A DNA stretch of 64,000 bases from Myxococcales bacterium (lineage in GTDB: Bacteria; Myxococcota_A; Polyangia; Fen-1088), in contig JAGTJU010000001.1 of the NCBI GenBank assembly GCA_022184915.1, positions 620,001 to 684,000 of the forward strand. Reading direction: 5' to 3'. Positions 43,851 through 52,760 of this stretch are shown in pieces. The stretch's first letter is position 1; the number at the start of each line of letters is the position of its first letter. The notes beneath the pieces are model-generated. The model was not told where the DNA came from, searched no databases, and saw only the letters and a list, made by a program, of their open reading frames with translations. Made by a program: the position numbers and the translations under genes.

Positions 43851-44357
43851 ATGGCACCAAGTGAGAAGCGACGGGTGAAGGTTGATCAGCGACAACGGCG
43901 AACATTTCTGTCCCAAGGCGCCCGTGGGGCCCTGTGCGCACCGTTGGCTGCGACGGGGCTCTCTGCCTGCGCCGACGGCGGGGGAGAGCGGCGGACTCTT
44001 CGCCTGCTTGCCTATGACAGTTCCCTCGCGGATGGGCACCTGCATACGCTGCTCGTTTGGCTGAGCGACGTGCAGGCTCCGCCCGCAGCGGGGGTGATCC
44101 TCGAAACCACGGTCGAGAACCGCCACACGCATCTCGTACAGCTGCGCCGGGTGGATCTCGAGGCGCTCAACGTCGGTCAGACCGTCACGCGCCCCACGTC
44201 CTCGGAGCTCGGGCACATGCACACCATCACCTTCGTGCTCTCGACGAGCGACGCCGCGAGCGATGCGACGCCCTTCGATGGGGCGCGAGACAGCGGGAAC
44301 TGGGACGCAGGCGGAGAGGCGTCGGGCGGGGACGCCGCCCTGCCCGAGCAGGACTGA
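43851..44357 (+). CDS. Secreted lipoprotein with histidine pairs
   Basis: ATG 43851 is preceded by GGAGG at good spacing. The 168-residue product has a basic leader with twin Arg (RRTFLSQGARG) and a lipobox-like LSAC, so it is probably an exported lipoprotein, perhaps by the Tat route. The mature part has paired histidines at three places (GHLHTLLVWL, NRHTHLVQLRR, LGHMHTITFVL) in a beta-rich context, which could bind metal. The C-terminal 40 residues are Asp/Gly/Ala-rich and probably disordered. I do not recognise the family. The next gene converges 13 bases downstream. Confidence 0.65.
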   Translation: MAPSEKRRVKVDQRQRRTFLSQGARGALCAPLAATGLSACADGGGERRTLRLLAYDSSLADGHLHTLLVWLSDVQAPPAAGVILETTVENRHTHLVQLRRVDLEALNVGQTVTRPTSSELGHMHTITFVLSTSDAASDATPFDGARDSGNWDAGGEASGGDAALPEQD

Positions 44358-44370
44358 CCGAACGGCATGC

Positions 44371-44976
44371 TCACCGACGGGCGGTCTGCGAGACCACCAG
44401 CATCAGGGCTTGCATGGCCAGCGCCCGATCTCCCTCCACGCGGATCTTGCCTTCCAGCAGGGCCTGAAGTGGCGCCTTTTTGCCTGCCAGAACGTCTTCC
44501 ACCGCGGCTCCGTCGAGCCGCACGGTGCTCTTGGGCCTGCCGGCCCGAAAGCCCGCCGGGCCGAAAGCGACGTCCAGACAAAAACGCCTTCGCCTCCGCC
44601 CGGTGATCTCCACCGCCAGCCGCCCTTCGATCGCCTTGAAGCGCTCGAGCTCGGCGGCATCCACGACCATGAGGTCGATGAGGTCTCGTTCGGGCGGCAG
44701 CAGTACGGGCAGATCCGGATCGCCATGCAGCAAGGCCTTGAAATCGGCTTCGGACAGGCGCACCCAGAAGTCGGCGTCTTCCGTGTCGTCGAGGATGTCC
44801 AGCTCGTATTCGGAGGCGGCGAAGACCCGATCGACGAGAGTGGCCCCGCGTACCGTCACGCGCAGGCGGGGACAATCGGGTGGCATGGGCCGGCCGCGCG
44901 CCGCAAAGCTCTGCGGAAGCCACTCCTCGAGCACCTCACGCACGGACAGCGCGGCCTCGGGGCGCTCGGCCACCAT
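44371..44976 (-). CDS. SCP2 sterol-binding-like domain protein
   Basis: The 201-residue protein ends with a pattern typical of SCP2-like domains: a long strand-helix layout and RPKSTVRLDGAAVEDVLAGKKAPLQALLEGKIRVEGDRALAMQALML. In that pattern the conserved 'G.G.i.veGD...al.L' element appears as GKIRVEGDRALAMQAL. An earlier copy of the same fold may lie in the N-terminal half (LSEADFKALLHGDPDL). SCP2 proteins bind lipids or sterols, or serve as accessory domains. It is cytoplasmic, with no signal peptide. It follows RNase R by two bases on the same strand; whether the link is functional is unknown. Confidence 0.6.
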   Translation of the reverse strand: MVAERPEAALSVREVLEEWLPQSFAARGRPMPPDCPRLRVTVRGATLVDRVFAASEYELDILDDTEDADFWVRLSEADFKALLHGDPDLPVLLPPERDLIDLMVVDAAELERFKAIEGRLAVEITGRRRRRFCLDVAFGPAGFRAGRPKSTVRLDGAAVEDVLAGKKAPLQALLEGKIRVEGDRALAMQALMLVVSQTARR

Positions 44977-44978
44977 GA

Positions 44979-47201
44979 TTATCTTCTCCCCCGTGAGCGC
45001 TTGCTTGCGCCGCGTCCCTTCGCCTTTTTGGCGGCTCGCGCGGGGCGCTCGCCTTTGCGGGCTTCGCCCGCGCCCGTCCGCGCGCCGCGGGACTGACCGC
45101 CGCGTCCACTCTTCGCGCGGGCGTTCTTGTCGTGCTTCGCCGCTTCCCGTTTTTTCTCTGCGCGGCTGCGCGTGCGTTCCGGCCTGCGCCCGCCTTCGGG
45201 GTGAACGACCTCGCCGGCCAGGCGCAAGTCGATCTTGCGGCGCGGGACGCTGACGTTCAGCACCTCCACCCGTACGGCATCACCCAGCACGATGCTCTTG
45301 CCGCTGTAGGCGCCCGAAAGGCGCAAGGTGCGTTCATCGAACGCGTACTCGTCGTTCGGCAGGTCCTCGATGCGCACCAACCCTTCGATGAAGGGCTCGG
45401 CGATGGTGACGAAGAACCCGAACGTCGTCACGGCAGAAACGGTGCCGTCGAAGGCGTCGCCAAGCCGGTCTCGCATGAAGAAGGTGCGGTACACGTCCAC
45501 GGATTCGCGCTCGACCTCCATGGCCTTGCGTTCGGTCAACGAGGCCTGCACCGCGATGGCGGTCAGCTCCTCGGGCGTGGGCAGGGGCGGGTGGGCGGCC
45601 AGGGAAGGGAACCCGCCCGCCGGCTTGCCCAAAGTGGCCAGCCTGCGCTTGAGCAGCCGATGAACGACCACGTCGGGGTAGCGCCGGATGGGTGAGGTGA
45701 AGTGGACGTAATCGCCTGCCGCCAGACCGAAGTGGCCGATGTTCGCGACGTCGTAGGATGCTTGCTTGAGCGAGCGCAGAAGCTGGAACGAAAGCGCCTT
45801 TTCCGCTGGATGTCCTTTGAGCTCAGCCAAAACCCGCGCCAGCCCGATGGGGGTGCGGGTCTCGTCGAGATCGACCTCGATGCCGTACCCTTCGGCCAAC
45901 GTGGCGAAGGTTTCGAGCCGTTCCACGTCGGGGGCATCGTGAACCCGCCACAGCGTGTCCTCGTCCCGCTCCGTGAAGCTGCGGGCCACGGCTTCGTTGG
46001 CGGCCAACATGAACTCTTCGATCATGGCGTACGCGCCGCGCTCGCCGGGGTCCTTGCGGGACTGCCGCACGTTGCGGACGCGGCGCGGATCGTCTTCGTC
46101 CAGTTCCACGACGGCCTGTGGCAGGTCCAGGTCGAGAGCGCCCCGCTCGAAGCGCCGCTCGCGCAGCTTCGAGGCGAGCTCGTCCATGAGTTCGAGCGCC
46201 GGAAGGAAGGGTTCGTACTTCTTGCGCTTGCCCCGCACGTCGCCGCCGAGCGCCGCCGCCACACCGGGATAATCGAAGCGCGCGCGCGAATGAATGACGG
46301 CGGCAGAGAAGTCTGCCTCGACGGGCACGCCGTGCCGGTCGAGGTCGATGCACGCCACCATGGCCAGCCGGTCTTCCTCGGGCACCAGCGAGCACATGTG
46401 CGACGACAGCGCCTCGGGCAGCATGGGGATGGCCCGGTTCGGAAGGTAAACGCTGCAGCCACGCAGGCGCGCCTCGCCGTCGAGGGGGCGCCCCTCGCGG
46501 ACGTAATGCGAGACGTCCGCCACGGCCACCCACAAACGATACCCCGTCGAGCGCCGTTCCACGCAGACGGCGTCGTCGAAGTCACGCGCGGTCTCGGGAT
46601 CGATCGTGACGAACGGAAGGTTCCGTAGGTCCGCGCGATCCCGGCGGTCGGCTTCCGTGACCACGGAGGGCAAAGCCTGAGCCTCGGCGTCCACCGGTCC
46701 GGGGAACGTGTCTTCGATGCCGGCGTTCGCCAGGATCTTTTCCACTTCGGTGCGCGGGTCGTCGGGATCGCCCAGGGCTTTGAGCACCTCGACCCCGATG
46801 GCCTCGTCGGCATGGTGGGGATAAGACACGATCTTCGCCACCACCGCCTGGCCCACGCGGGCACCGTCGAGCTCTCCCAGAAGATCGAGGGCGAAGCCGA
46901 GCCGCGGGTCGTCGGGCACCAGGTGCACCTTGCGCCCCTTTTGCACGAGGGTGCCGGTGACCTTCGAGCGGCCCCGGTTGACGATTTCGTGAATCTCGCC
47001 TTCGAGGCCCCGCGGGCCCACCCACCAGGACACCTCGACCGTGTCGCCATCCATGGCGTTGCCGCGGTTGCGGCCACCCACGAAGATCTCTTCCGAGCCG
47101 TCCTCGGGGGTTACGAAGCCAAAGCCGTCCGGGTGCACTTTGATGCGGCCGACCTGCAGCTTTTCGGTTGGCGCCTGCGTGCGAGAGCGTGTGGGTCTCA
47201 T
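44979..47201 (-). CDS. rnr: Ribonuclease R (RNB family exoribonuclease)
   Basis: RNase R is a 3'-to-5' processive exoribonuclease that degrades structured RNA. The 740-residue product has a cold-shock domain (VGRIKVHPDGFGFVTPEDGSEEIFV), a second OB domain, and the RNB catalytic core with the conserved acidic cluster (VTIDPETARDFDDAVCV). The FTSPIRRYPDVVVHRLL signature and C-terminal S1 domain (FDGTVSAVTTFGFFVTIAEPFIEGLVRI) follow. The last 60 residues are Lys/Arg/Gly-rich, as in many RNase R proteins. Its start overlaps the stop of the PQQ-repeat gene by four bases (ATGA), so the two are coupled. The CSD2-RNB-S1 order matches RNase R rather than RNase II. Confidence 0.95.
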   Translation of the reverse strand: MRPTRSRTQAPTEKLQVGRIKVHPDGFGFVTPEDGSEEIFVGGRNRGNAMDGDTVEVSWWVGPRGLEGEIHEIVNRGRSKVTGTLVQKGRKVHLVPDDPRLGFALDLLGELDGARVGQAVVAKIVSYPHHADEAIGVEVLKALGDPDDPRTEVEKILANAGIEDTFPGPVDAEAQALPSVVTEADRRDRADLRNLPFVTIDPETARDFDDAVCVERRSTGYRLWVAVADVSHYVREGRPLDGEARLRGCSVYLPNRAIPMLPEALSSHMCSLVPEEDRLAMVACIDLDRHGVPVEADFSAAVIHSRARFDYPGVAAALGGDVRGKRKKYEPFLPALELMDELASKLRERRFERGALDLDLPQAVVELDEDDPRRVRNVRQSRKDPGERGAYAMIEEFMLAANEAVARSFTERDEDTLWRVHDAPDVERLETFATLAEGYGIEVDLDETRTPIGLARVLAELKGHPAEKALSFQLLRSLKQASYDVANIGHFGLAAGDYVHFTSPIRRYPDVVVHRLLKRRLATLGKPAGGFPSLAAHPPLPTPEELTAIAVQASLTERKAMEVERESVDVYRTFFMRDRLGDAFDGTVSAVTTFGFFVTIAEPFIEGLVRIEDLPNDEYAFDERTLRLSGAYSGKSIVLGDAVRVEVLNVSVPRRKIDLRLAGEVVHPEGGRRPERTRSRAEKKREAAKHDKNARAKSGRGGQSRGARTGAGEARKGERPARAAKKAKGRGASKRSRGRR

Positions 47202-48589
47202 GGGGCCCTCAGCGCGTACAAGTTTCCATCATCACTACCCACGTAAATCGTTCCTTCCGGTCCCAGGGTGGGCGAGCTGTCGATGTCTCCGCCCAGCGCC
47301 ACCGACCATCTCAGTGTTCCATCCCCCTCGAGAGCGTAAAGGCGATCGTCTTGCGATCCGAACAGGATCGCGCCGCGCGCATCGACGAGCGCAGACGAGA
47401 CGATCCGATCGCCAGCCCGGAAGCTCCAGGCCAGGGTTCCCTCGGGGGTCAATGCGTAAAAGAGCCCGTCGAACGAGCCCACCAGAATGTGACCATTGCG
47501 GCCGATCGCGGGCGAGGCCCGCACGTCGTCGCCGGTCGAGAACGCCCAGAGCAGAGCGCCCTCAGGCGTGAGCGCATAGATCTTTTGATCGTCCGCGCCG
47601 AAGTAAATCGTGCCGTCATCGCCGACGGCGGGGGTGGATTCGATGTCATCACCGGCCCGAAAATCCCAGAGTTTTTTGCCCTCGGGCGAAAGCGCGTAGA
47701 GGGTGTCGTCCTGGCCGCCCACGAGGACCAGGCCCGCCGGGTGCAGGGTGGGGGCCGTGGGCACCCTTCTGGGGGTGGCAAAGTGCCAACGGATGCGGCC
47801 CTCGGGGGCAATGGCGAACAGGCCATCTCCGCCGACGTAAAGCGTGCCGTCGGGTCCCACCGTAGGGCCTCCGTCCACGTCGCAGCGGCTCGCCTCGGGG
47901 CCCACCCCGCGCGTGGCCTTGCAGGTGCCCAGCTTCAAGCGCCAGGCGAGAACGCGCCGCTCGAGGTCCACCTTGTAAAGGTGGTCATCTCCCGAGCCGA
48001 GCAGGATGTCCCCGCGCTCATCCACGGCGGGTGAGCCGAAGATGAGGTCGCCCGTTTGCAAAGTGAAGCGTCCCTGGCCCGAGGGATCCACCACGTGAAT
48101 CTTTCCATCGTGGCCCCCGAACACCACCGTACCGTCGGTGGCGAGCGCCGGTGACGACGTGACGGGGGCCGAAGTCCTGTAGGTCCAGGCTATCGAGGGC
48201 GCCTCTTCAGGCAGCACGTGCGGGCTGCGGCCCCGGTGCAGGGGCTCCTGACGAAACATCGTGAAGCCGCCCCCGAGCGCAGGGCCAAAGGCGCTCGCGC
48301 CCGCATCGCCGAGGCCGGCGTCGGGGCGGAGAGTGGGCGTTGCAGGTGCCCGCGCAGCAAGGGGCGCAGGCCACACGCAGATGCCCCGTTCGCAGATCCG
48401 CTCGAGCTTGCAGTCGCGATCGGACCCGCAGGGAGGGATGGCCGCGGGAGGCCGGGTCACGCACGCCGCAAGCCCCAACGTGCCCCAGAGCAGGGTGGGC
48501 GCCACCCGGTGTCTCCGCTCTGCGCGAACGCGACGCCCGCCGCCGCCCCCGGGGGGACTCGGGGGTAACGCTGCGGCTATGAAGGACAT
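47198..48589 (-). CDS. PQQ-repeat beta-propeller lipoprotein
   Basis: The protein has repeated units of about 40 residues with the pattern GTIYFGADDQKIYALTPEGALLWAF (residues 200-460), which form a beta-propeller like BamB or quinoprotein dehydrogenases without the PQQ-binding residues. N-terminal to this is a lipobox-like LGLAAC and a Cys-rich CGSDRDCKLERICERGIC segment, typical of Myxococcota surface lipoproteins. ATG 48589 is the first Met; GTG 48505 (preceded by GGAG, giving MAPTLLWGTLGLAAC) may be the true start. The propeller may scaffold envelope assembly. It is cotranscribed with rnr (4-base overlap), which is curious because rnr acts in the cytoplasm. Confidence 0.75.
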   Translation of the reverse strand: MSFIAAALPPSPPGGGGGRRVRAERRHRVAPTLLWGTLGLAACVTRPPAAIPPCGSDRDCKLERICERGICVWPAPLAARAPATPTLRPDAGLGDAGASAFGPALGGGFTMFRQEPLHRGRSPHVLPEEAPSIAWTYRTSAPVTSSPALATDGTVVFGGHDGKIHVVDPSGQGRFTLQTGDLIFGSPAVDERGDILLGSGDDHLYKVDLERRVLAWRLKLGTCKATRGVGPEASRCDVDGGPTVGPDGTLYVGGDGLFAIAPEGRIRWHFATPRRVPTAPTLHPAGLVLVGGQDDTLYALSPEGKKLWDFRAGDDIESTPAVGDDGTIYFGADDQKIYALTPEGALLWAFSTGDDVRASPAIGRNGHILVGSFDGLFYALTPEGTLAWSFRAGDRIVSSALVDARGAILFGSQDDRLYALEGDGTLRWSVALGGDIDSSPTLGPEGTIYVGSDDGNLYALRAP

Positions 48590-48842
48590 GAGATTTGGCA
48601 AAGCTCGCTCAGCCGGTGCCGTGGCGAGGGGCGGGTGAACCGGGTTTCGCCCTCGGACCCTCGGCAGGAACCGAGAGCCGTTTGCGGGGTCGGGAAGAGC
48701 CTGGCGCTTCCAAAAGTTCCCTGACTCGCCGCTGGTATGGTGGGAGATAACGCGCAAGTGCGCAACCTTCGAGGCGCGTTTTGCCAGACCGGCTGGCGCC
48801 GAGACCTTGGCCGGCAGGGGCATTCAGGCGTAAAGTGTTGCG

Positions 48843-49853
48843 ATGCGCGTCGCCGTCTTGGCCCTGAGTTTGCTGATGGCGTCGACGCTTCCGGCCTGCA
48901 AGCGCGCGCGCGGGCCCTCACTGCGCGCAGCCGCACCGGCGCACGGGCACGTGCGGCGGCACGGGCAAGGGCCTGCCGGCGAAGCGCTGGAGGGGCCACT
49001 TGGCGCGCCGCCGACCGGGCGCGACACCCGCCCGGTCGAGAGCCCCACCATCGCCCAGCACGTGATCATTGTCAGCGAGGACGGCATGCGTCCCGACCTG
49101 CTCACGCCCGAACTCGCCCCGGTTCACCACCGGCTCATGACCGAGGGGGCGTATTCCTTGCGGGCGATGACCCTCCGCCACGCCTCGACCCTGCCGTCTC
49201 ACGCGGCGATGCTGTCGGGCTTCGACGAGCACGACCACGGCATCTTTTGGAACGCGTGGCGGCCCGAGCGCGGCTTCATCAAGGTGCCCACCGTGCTCGA
49301 AGCGGCCGCGGGGTCCGGCAAGGGCGCGGCGGCCTTCGTGGGCAAGTGGAAGCTGGCGCACGTGGTGCGCCCCGGGGTGGTCGACGTCTTCGCCCGGCCG
49401 GGCTACTTGTGTCGCAAGGTGGTGGACGCGGCCACGCAGTACTTCATCGATCACGAACCGCAGGTTCAGTTCGTTCACTTCTCCGATCCCGACAGCCTGG
49501 GGCACAAAGATGGCTGGATGTCAGAGGGGCAGAAACGCGCCGTTGCGAACTCCGACGGCTGCCTCGCCACCCTCATCGATGCGATCGCTGCGTCTCCGTT
49601 GGCGTCCCGAACGCTCGTTCTCGTTTCGTCGGATCACGGCGGCTTCGGCCACAACCACTCGGGCGCCCGCAAGGAAGACCGGCTCATCCCCTGGCTGGCC
49701 TGGGGGGCGGGCGTTCGCCCCGGCCACCGCATCGCGGGCGAAGTCTCCACGGTGGACACCGCCGCCACGGCGCTGTGGGCACTGGGTCATCCCGCACCGT
49801 CCGAAATGATTGGCCGCCCCGTCAAGGAGGCGTTTCGGACGCAGCTGCAGTAG
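48843..49853 (+). CDS. Alkaline-phosphatase-superfamily phosphodiesterase-like lipoprotein
   Basis: The 336-residue protein begins with a lipoprotein signal (VLALSLLMASTLPAC). The rest follows type I phosphodiesterase/nucleotide pyrophosphatase and sulfatase patterns: VIIVSEDGMRPDLL (first metal Asp), ASTLPSHAAMLSGFDEHDHG (Thr nucleophile with surrounding metal ligands), HFSDPDSLGHKDGW (Asp, His) and SSDHGGFGHNHSG (Asp-His and His). These motifs place it in the two-zinc alkaline-phosphatase superfamily. The substrate could be a phosphodiester or phosphonate in the periplasm; it cannot be read from the sequence. It diverges from the PQQ-repeat gene. Confidence 0.85.
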   Translation: MRVAVLALSLLMASTLPACKRARGPSLRAAAPAHGHVRRHGQGPAGEALEGPLGAPPTGRDTRPVESPTIAQHVIIVSEDGMRPDLLTPELAPVHHRLMTEGAYSLRAMTLRHASTLPSHAAMLSGFDEHDHGIFWNAWRPERGFIKVPTVLEAAAGSGKGAAAFVGKWKLAHVVRPGVVDVFARPGYLCRKVVDAATQYFIDHEPQVQFVHFSDPDSLGHKDGWMSEGQKRAVANSDGCLATLIDAIAASPLASRTLVLVSSDHGGFGHNHSGARKEDRLIPWLAWGAGVRPGHRIAGEVSTVDTAATALWALGHPAPSEMIGRPVKEAFRTQLQ

Positions 49854-49856
49854 CTG

Positions 49857-50690
49857 TCAGTAAATGCTGAACACCAAGTTCAGGCCGCCACCGATCCACG
49901 TTTCGTCGGGATACTGGCCCAAAAGCGCGCTGGCCTCGAGGCCGAGCGAGACGCTCGCCGACTGGATGAGGTCCACACCTACGCCTCCCTGGAGCGCAAA
50001 GCCGTTTTGGTCGACGAACACCACGTCGGTATCCGGGTCTCGTTCCGTTTCGTTCGCGATGCCCACACCGCCGCGCAGGTAGAGCACCTGCGACACGAAG
50101 TACTGAACCCCGAGCAGCAGCGCGTCCTGCGAAGCCAGGGTGCCATTGCTCGTTGCAGCGGCTCCCTCGAAGGCCACTGTGACGCTGAGGTTGGGCTCGA
50201 CGCCGAAGCCGAAGCGGACCATGTAGCTGATGCCTCTTTCGGTCTGGCTGTTGTCGCCGCGCAGGCTGAGCACGCCAGGGCCGGCCCCCACGCCGAACGA
50301 AAAAGGACGGAAGACCCCTCGAGGCAGCGGCGGTGGCATGTAGCTTTGCCCCTGTGCGCCGTAGCTGGGCTGGTAGCCGTACCCGTAGGGCGACCCCTGC
50401 GCCTGCGGGGCGCCGCCCTGCTGGTATCCACGGGGCGGGGGGGGAGGAAGGGCACGGGGGTCGGACCCGCTTTCGGGTGGCGCCGGCTCGGCCTGCCCGG
50501 CGGGGGGGGCTGCTTCCGCTTGGGGGGGAGGGGCAACGGTCCCGGGCTGGGGTGTGCCTTCGGCCGGCGGCGGTCCCGGCTCCTGCGCCCAGGCCGCCGC
50601 GGGAAACGAGGCGCCTAGAAGCCACAAGCCCACGATGCCGGCCGTACCTACGGGGCGCGGTGCGCCGCCCGACCTGCGAGAATTCCGCAT
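49857..50690 (-). CDS. Outer-membrane beta-barrel-type protein
   Basis: ATG 50690 is preceded by GGAGGAAGAAGAAC, a strong ribosome site. The 277-residue product has a signal peptide (GIVGLWLLGASFPAAAWAQ) followed by a 100-residue Pro/Gly/Ala/Gln-rich region (periplasmic or surface-exposed spacer). The remainder is strand-rich: FSFGVGAGPGVLSLRGD, YMVRFGFGVEPNLSVTVAFEG, YFVSQVLYLRGGVGIANE, VGVDLIQSASVSLGLEASALLGQY, ending in LNLVFSIY with an aromatic C-terminus, as expected for a small outer-membrane beta barrel. No enzymatic motif is seen. It converges with the phosphodiesterase-like gene, three bases apart. Confidence 0.78.
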   Translation of the reverse strand: MRNSRRSGGAPRPVGTAGIVGLWLLGASFPAAAWAQEPGPPPAEGTPQPGTVAPPPQAEAAPPAGQAEPAPPESGSDPRALPPPPPRGYQQGGAPQAQGSPYGYGYQPSYGAQGQSYMPPPLPRGVFRPFSFGVGAGPGVLSLRGDNSQTERGISYMVRFGFGVEPNLSVTVAFEGAAATSNGTLASQDALLLGVQYFVSQVLYLRGGVGIANETERDPDTDVVFVDQNGFALQGGVGVDLIQSASVSLGLEASALLGQYPDETWIGGGLNLVFSIY

Positions 50691-50909
50691 GTTCTTCTTC
50701 CTCCGAGACGCAAAGAGACTGCCGTCGGACCGGTGCGGTCCTGTCGGATGGACGCGGCCGCTCCACCTCAAATTCATACCGCGCGGCAGGCGAATCTCAA
50801 GCACGCCGGCGTGGCCCCGGCCGAAGGGGCCCCCTGGGCCCCGAGGAATTCGGCGGGATGTGGGGGAATTTCGGGAAAGCTGCCACTTTTCGACTTACAA
50901 TTTCAAGGC

Positions 50910-52673
50910 ATGTCTGAAGCGCCTGCTGCCGAGCTCTTCGGGGCCCTGGGCCGAGCGGTTCGCTCGGGGCAGGAGCGTTTCGTCTTGCACGCCAGGGTGG
51001 GCGCCGAGGCGGCGCGGCTCGCGGCGACGATGCAGCTCGAGGGGCAGATCGAAACTGCCGACTCGCTGGGTCAGGCGCTCGCCCTGCTTGGTGAGCAGCC
51101 GTTCGATTTCGCGGTGCTCGACCCCGAACGCGAGGCGCTGGACGTGGACCCGCTCGAGGCCCTCCGCGAGCTGGGCGCCAAGGCGGACCTCGCGTTTCTC
51201 ATGGAGCCGGCGCCCGAGCGGGTGAGTGAAGCGTTCGCCCGAGGGCTGGCCGCCGCGTTGCCACGGCCCTTGCCCGAAAACGAGGCCCTGCTGCGCGCCC
51301 ACGTGCGCTGGTTGATCTCGCTGCGGCGGGCGCGCTCCCGCGGCATCCTGCTGCGCGGGCTGCTGGCACGGCATCGCGGTATTCTCGAGCGCCACGAACC
51401 CGCCATGTTGGCGGCCCTCGAGCCGCTCATCGACGACGCCGCCCCTGCGATGCGGGTGTGGGTGCTGGGAGATCCGGACCTGGTTCAGGCCGTGGGAGGC
51501 GGCCCTGCGGAGACGACCCCCGACGTGGTGGTGGTTGCGGCCCACGCGTCCGATGGCATCGAGGCGCGGCTTGCCGAAGCGCGCACCCGGGCAGCGGGGG
51601 CGGCGGTGATCCTCGTGGACGCCGCACCCGAGCCCGCGCGTGTCCTCGCGGCCATTTACGGGGGCGCGCGCGCCTACGTCGTGCGTGCACGCGGTGAGGA
51701 TCTGCCGCGTGCCCTCAAGCTGGTGGGGGCGCGTCGGCAAGCCGAAGCCGCGGGCCGTCGTTTGATCGAAGGGCTCGCCCGCTTTGGGCTCCTCGAGCAC
51801 CGGGGCCAGGCGCCCGTACCTTCACGTGACCTCGGTGCGCGGATGATCGCCGACGTCACATCGCGCGGCAGCCCCTTCGTGCCGAGCGGACACGAAGTCT
51901 TGGTCGTGGACGACGAAGTGGTCGTGTTGACGGTTCTTCGCGAAGCGCTTCGTCGAGGGGGATACAACGTGACCACGGCGGCTTCGGCCGAGGAGGCGAT
52001 CGCGCTTCTCAAACAGAAGGTGTTCGACCTCGTTCTGACGGACAAAAACCTCACCGGGGCGTCGGGGCTCGACGTGTTGCGCTTCGCCCGCACGCTGACG
52101 CCCGAGCCTGCCGTGGTGCTCATCACGGGGTATTCGTCCTACGACTCGGCCGTCGAAGCCATGGAGACCGGTGCGCTCGACTACATCGAAAAGCCCATCA
52201 AGGACGTCGAGTTGTTGCGGCAGCGCATCCGCCGCGCGTTATGCCGGCGCGACGAGCAGATGTCGCGGGTGCCGCTCCCGGAGCTCACGGCCTCGAAACC
52301 GCGGGTTTTGTTGGTGGAAGAGCAAGAAGTCCGGCGGCAGCCGCTGGCCGAGTTCTTGGGGCGCACGTACGAGGTGGTCGCCGTGGCCAACGGAACCGAG
52401 GCGCTCCTCAGGCTCGAGCAGGAGCGCTTCGATGTTGTCCTGGCGGACCGGAACCTACCGGGCATGACAGGTAAGCGGGTCATCGAGCAGGCGCAACAGC
52501 TCTTGCCTCATTGCGCGTCGGTGCTCTACACCGCCTATCCTTCGTACGAGTCCATCCAGGAGGCGTTCGAGGTGGGTGCAGACGCCTACCTGGTGCGTCC
52601 CACGGAGGACATGAAGGCGCTCGAAGACAAGGTGGCGGGCGCGCTGCGGAGCCGCGGCATCTTGCTCGGCTGA
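50910..52673 (+). CDS. Multi-receiver response regulator (two degenerate and two receiver domains)
   Basis: The 587-residue protein starts at ATG 50910. The first 110 residues and a second region (about 180-275) have receiver-like alternation but lack the acidic pair and phospho-Asp, so they are pseudo-receivers. The third domain (residues about 325-445) is a true receiver: EVLVVDDEVVV, DLVLTDKNLTG (phospho-Asp) and ALDYIEKPI (Lys). The fourth (about 460-587) has VLLVEEQE (Glu-Glu for Asp-Asp), VVLADRNLPG with Asp, and YLVRPT, where Arg replaces the conserved Lys. No output domain is present. It may be a phosphorelay hub. It precedes the tandem ATP-grasp gene on the same strand after about 85 bases. 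Confidence 0.85.
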   Translation: MSEAPAAELFGALGRAVRSGQERFVLHARVGAEAARLAATMQLEGQIETADSLGQALALLGEQPFDFAVLDPEREALDVDPLEALRELGAKADLAFLMEPAPERVSEAFARGLAAALPRPLPENEALLRAHVRWLISLRRARSRGILLRGLLARHRGILERHEPAMLAALEPLIDDAAPAMRVWVLGDPDLVQAVGGGPAETTPDVVVVAAHASDGIEARLAEARTRAAGAAVILVDAAPEPARVLAAIYGGARAYVVRARGEDLPRALKLVGARRQAEAAGRRLIEGLARFGLLEHRGQAPVPSRDLGARMIADVTSRGSPFVPSGHEVLVVDDEVVVLTVLREALRRGGYNVTTAASAEEAIALLKQKVFDLVLTDKNLTGASGLDVLRFARTLTPEPAVVLITGYSSYDSAVEAMETGALDYIEKPIKDVELLRQRIRRALCRRDEQMSRVPLPELTASKPRVLLVEEQEVRRQPLAEFLGRTYEVVAVANGTEALLRLEQERFDVVLADRNLPGMTGKRVIEQAQQLLPHCASVLYTAYPSYESIQEAFEVGADAYLVRPTEDMKALEDKVAGALRSRGILLG

Positions 52674-52760
52674 TATCTCCGCATTTCCCTCGTGTCGCGA
52701 ACGGGGACGCTCGGCTAAGCTCGCGGCGCCACGATCACTGTGGCGGAGGGATGAGCGCCG

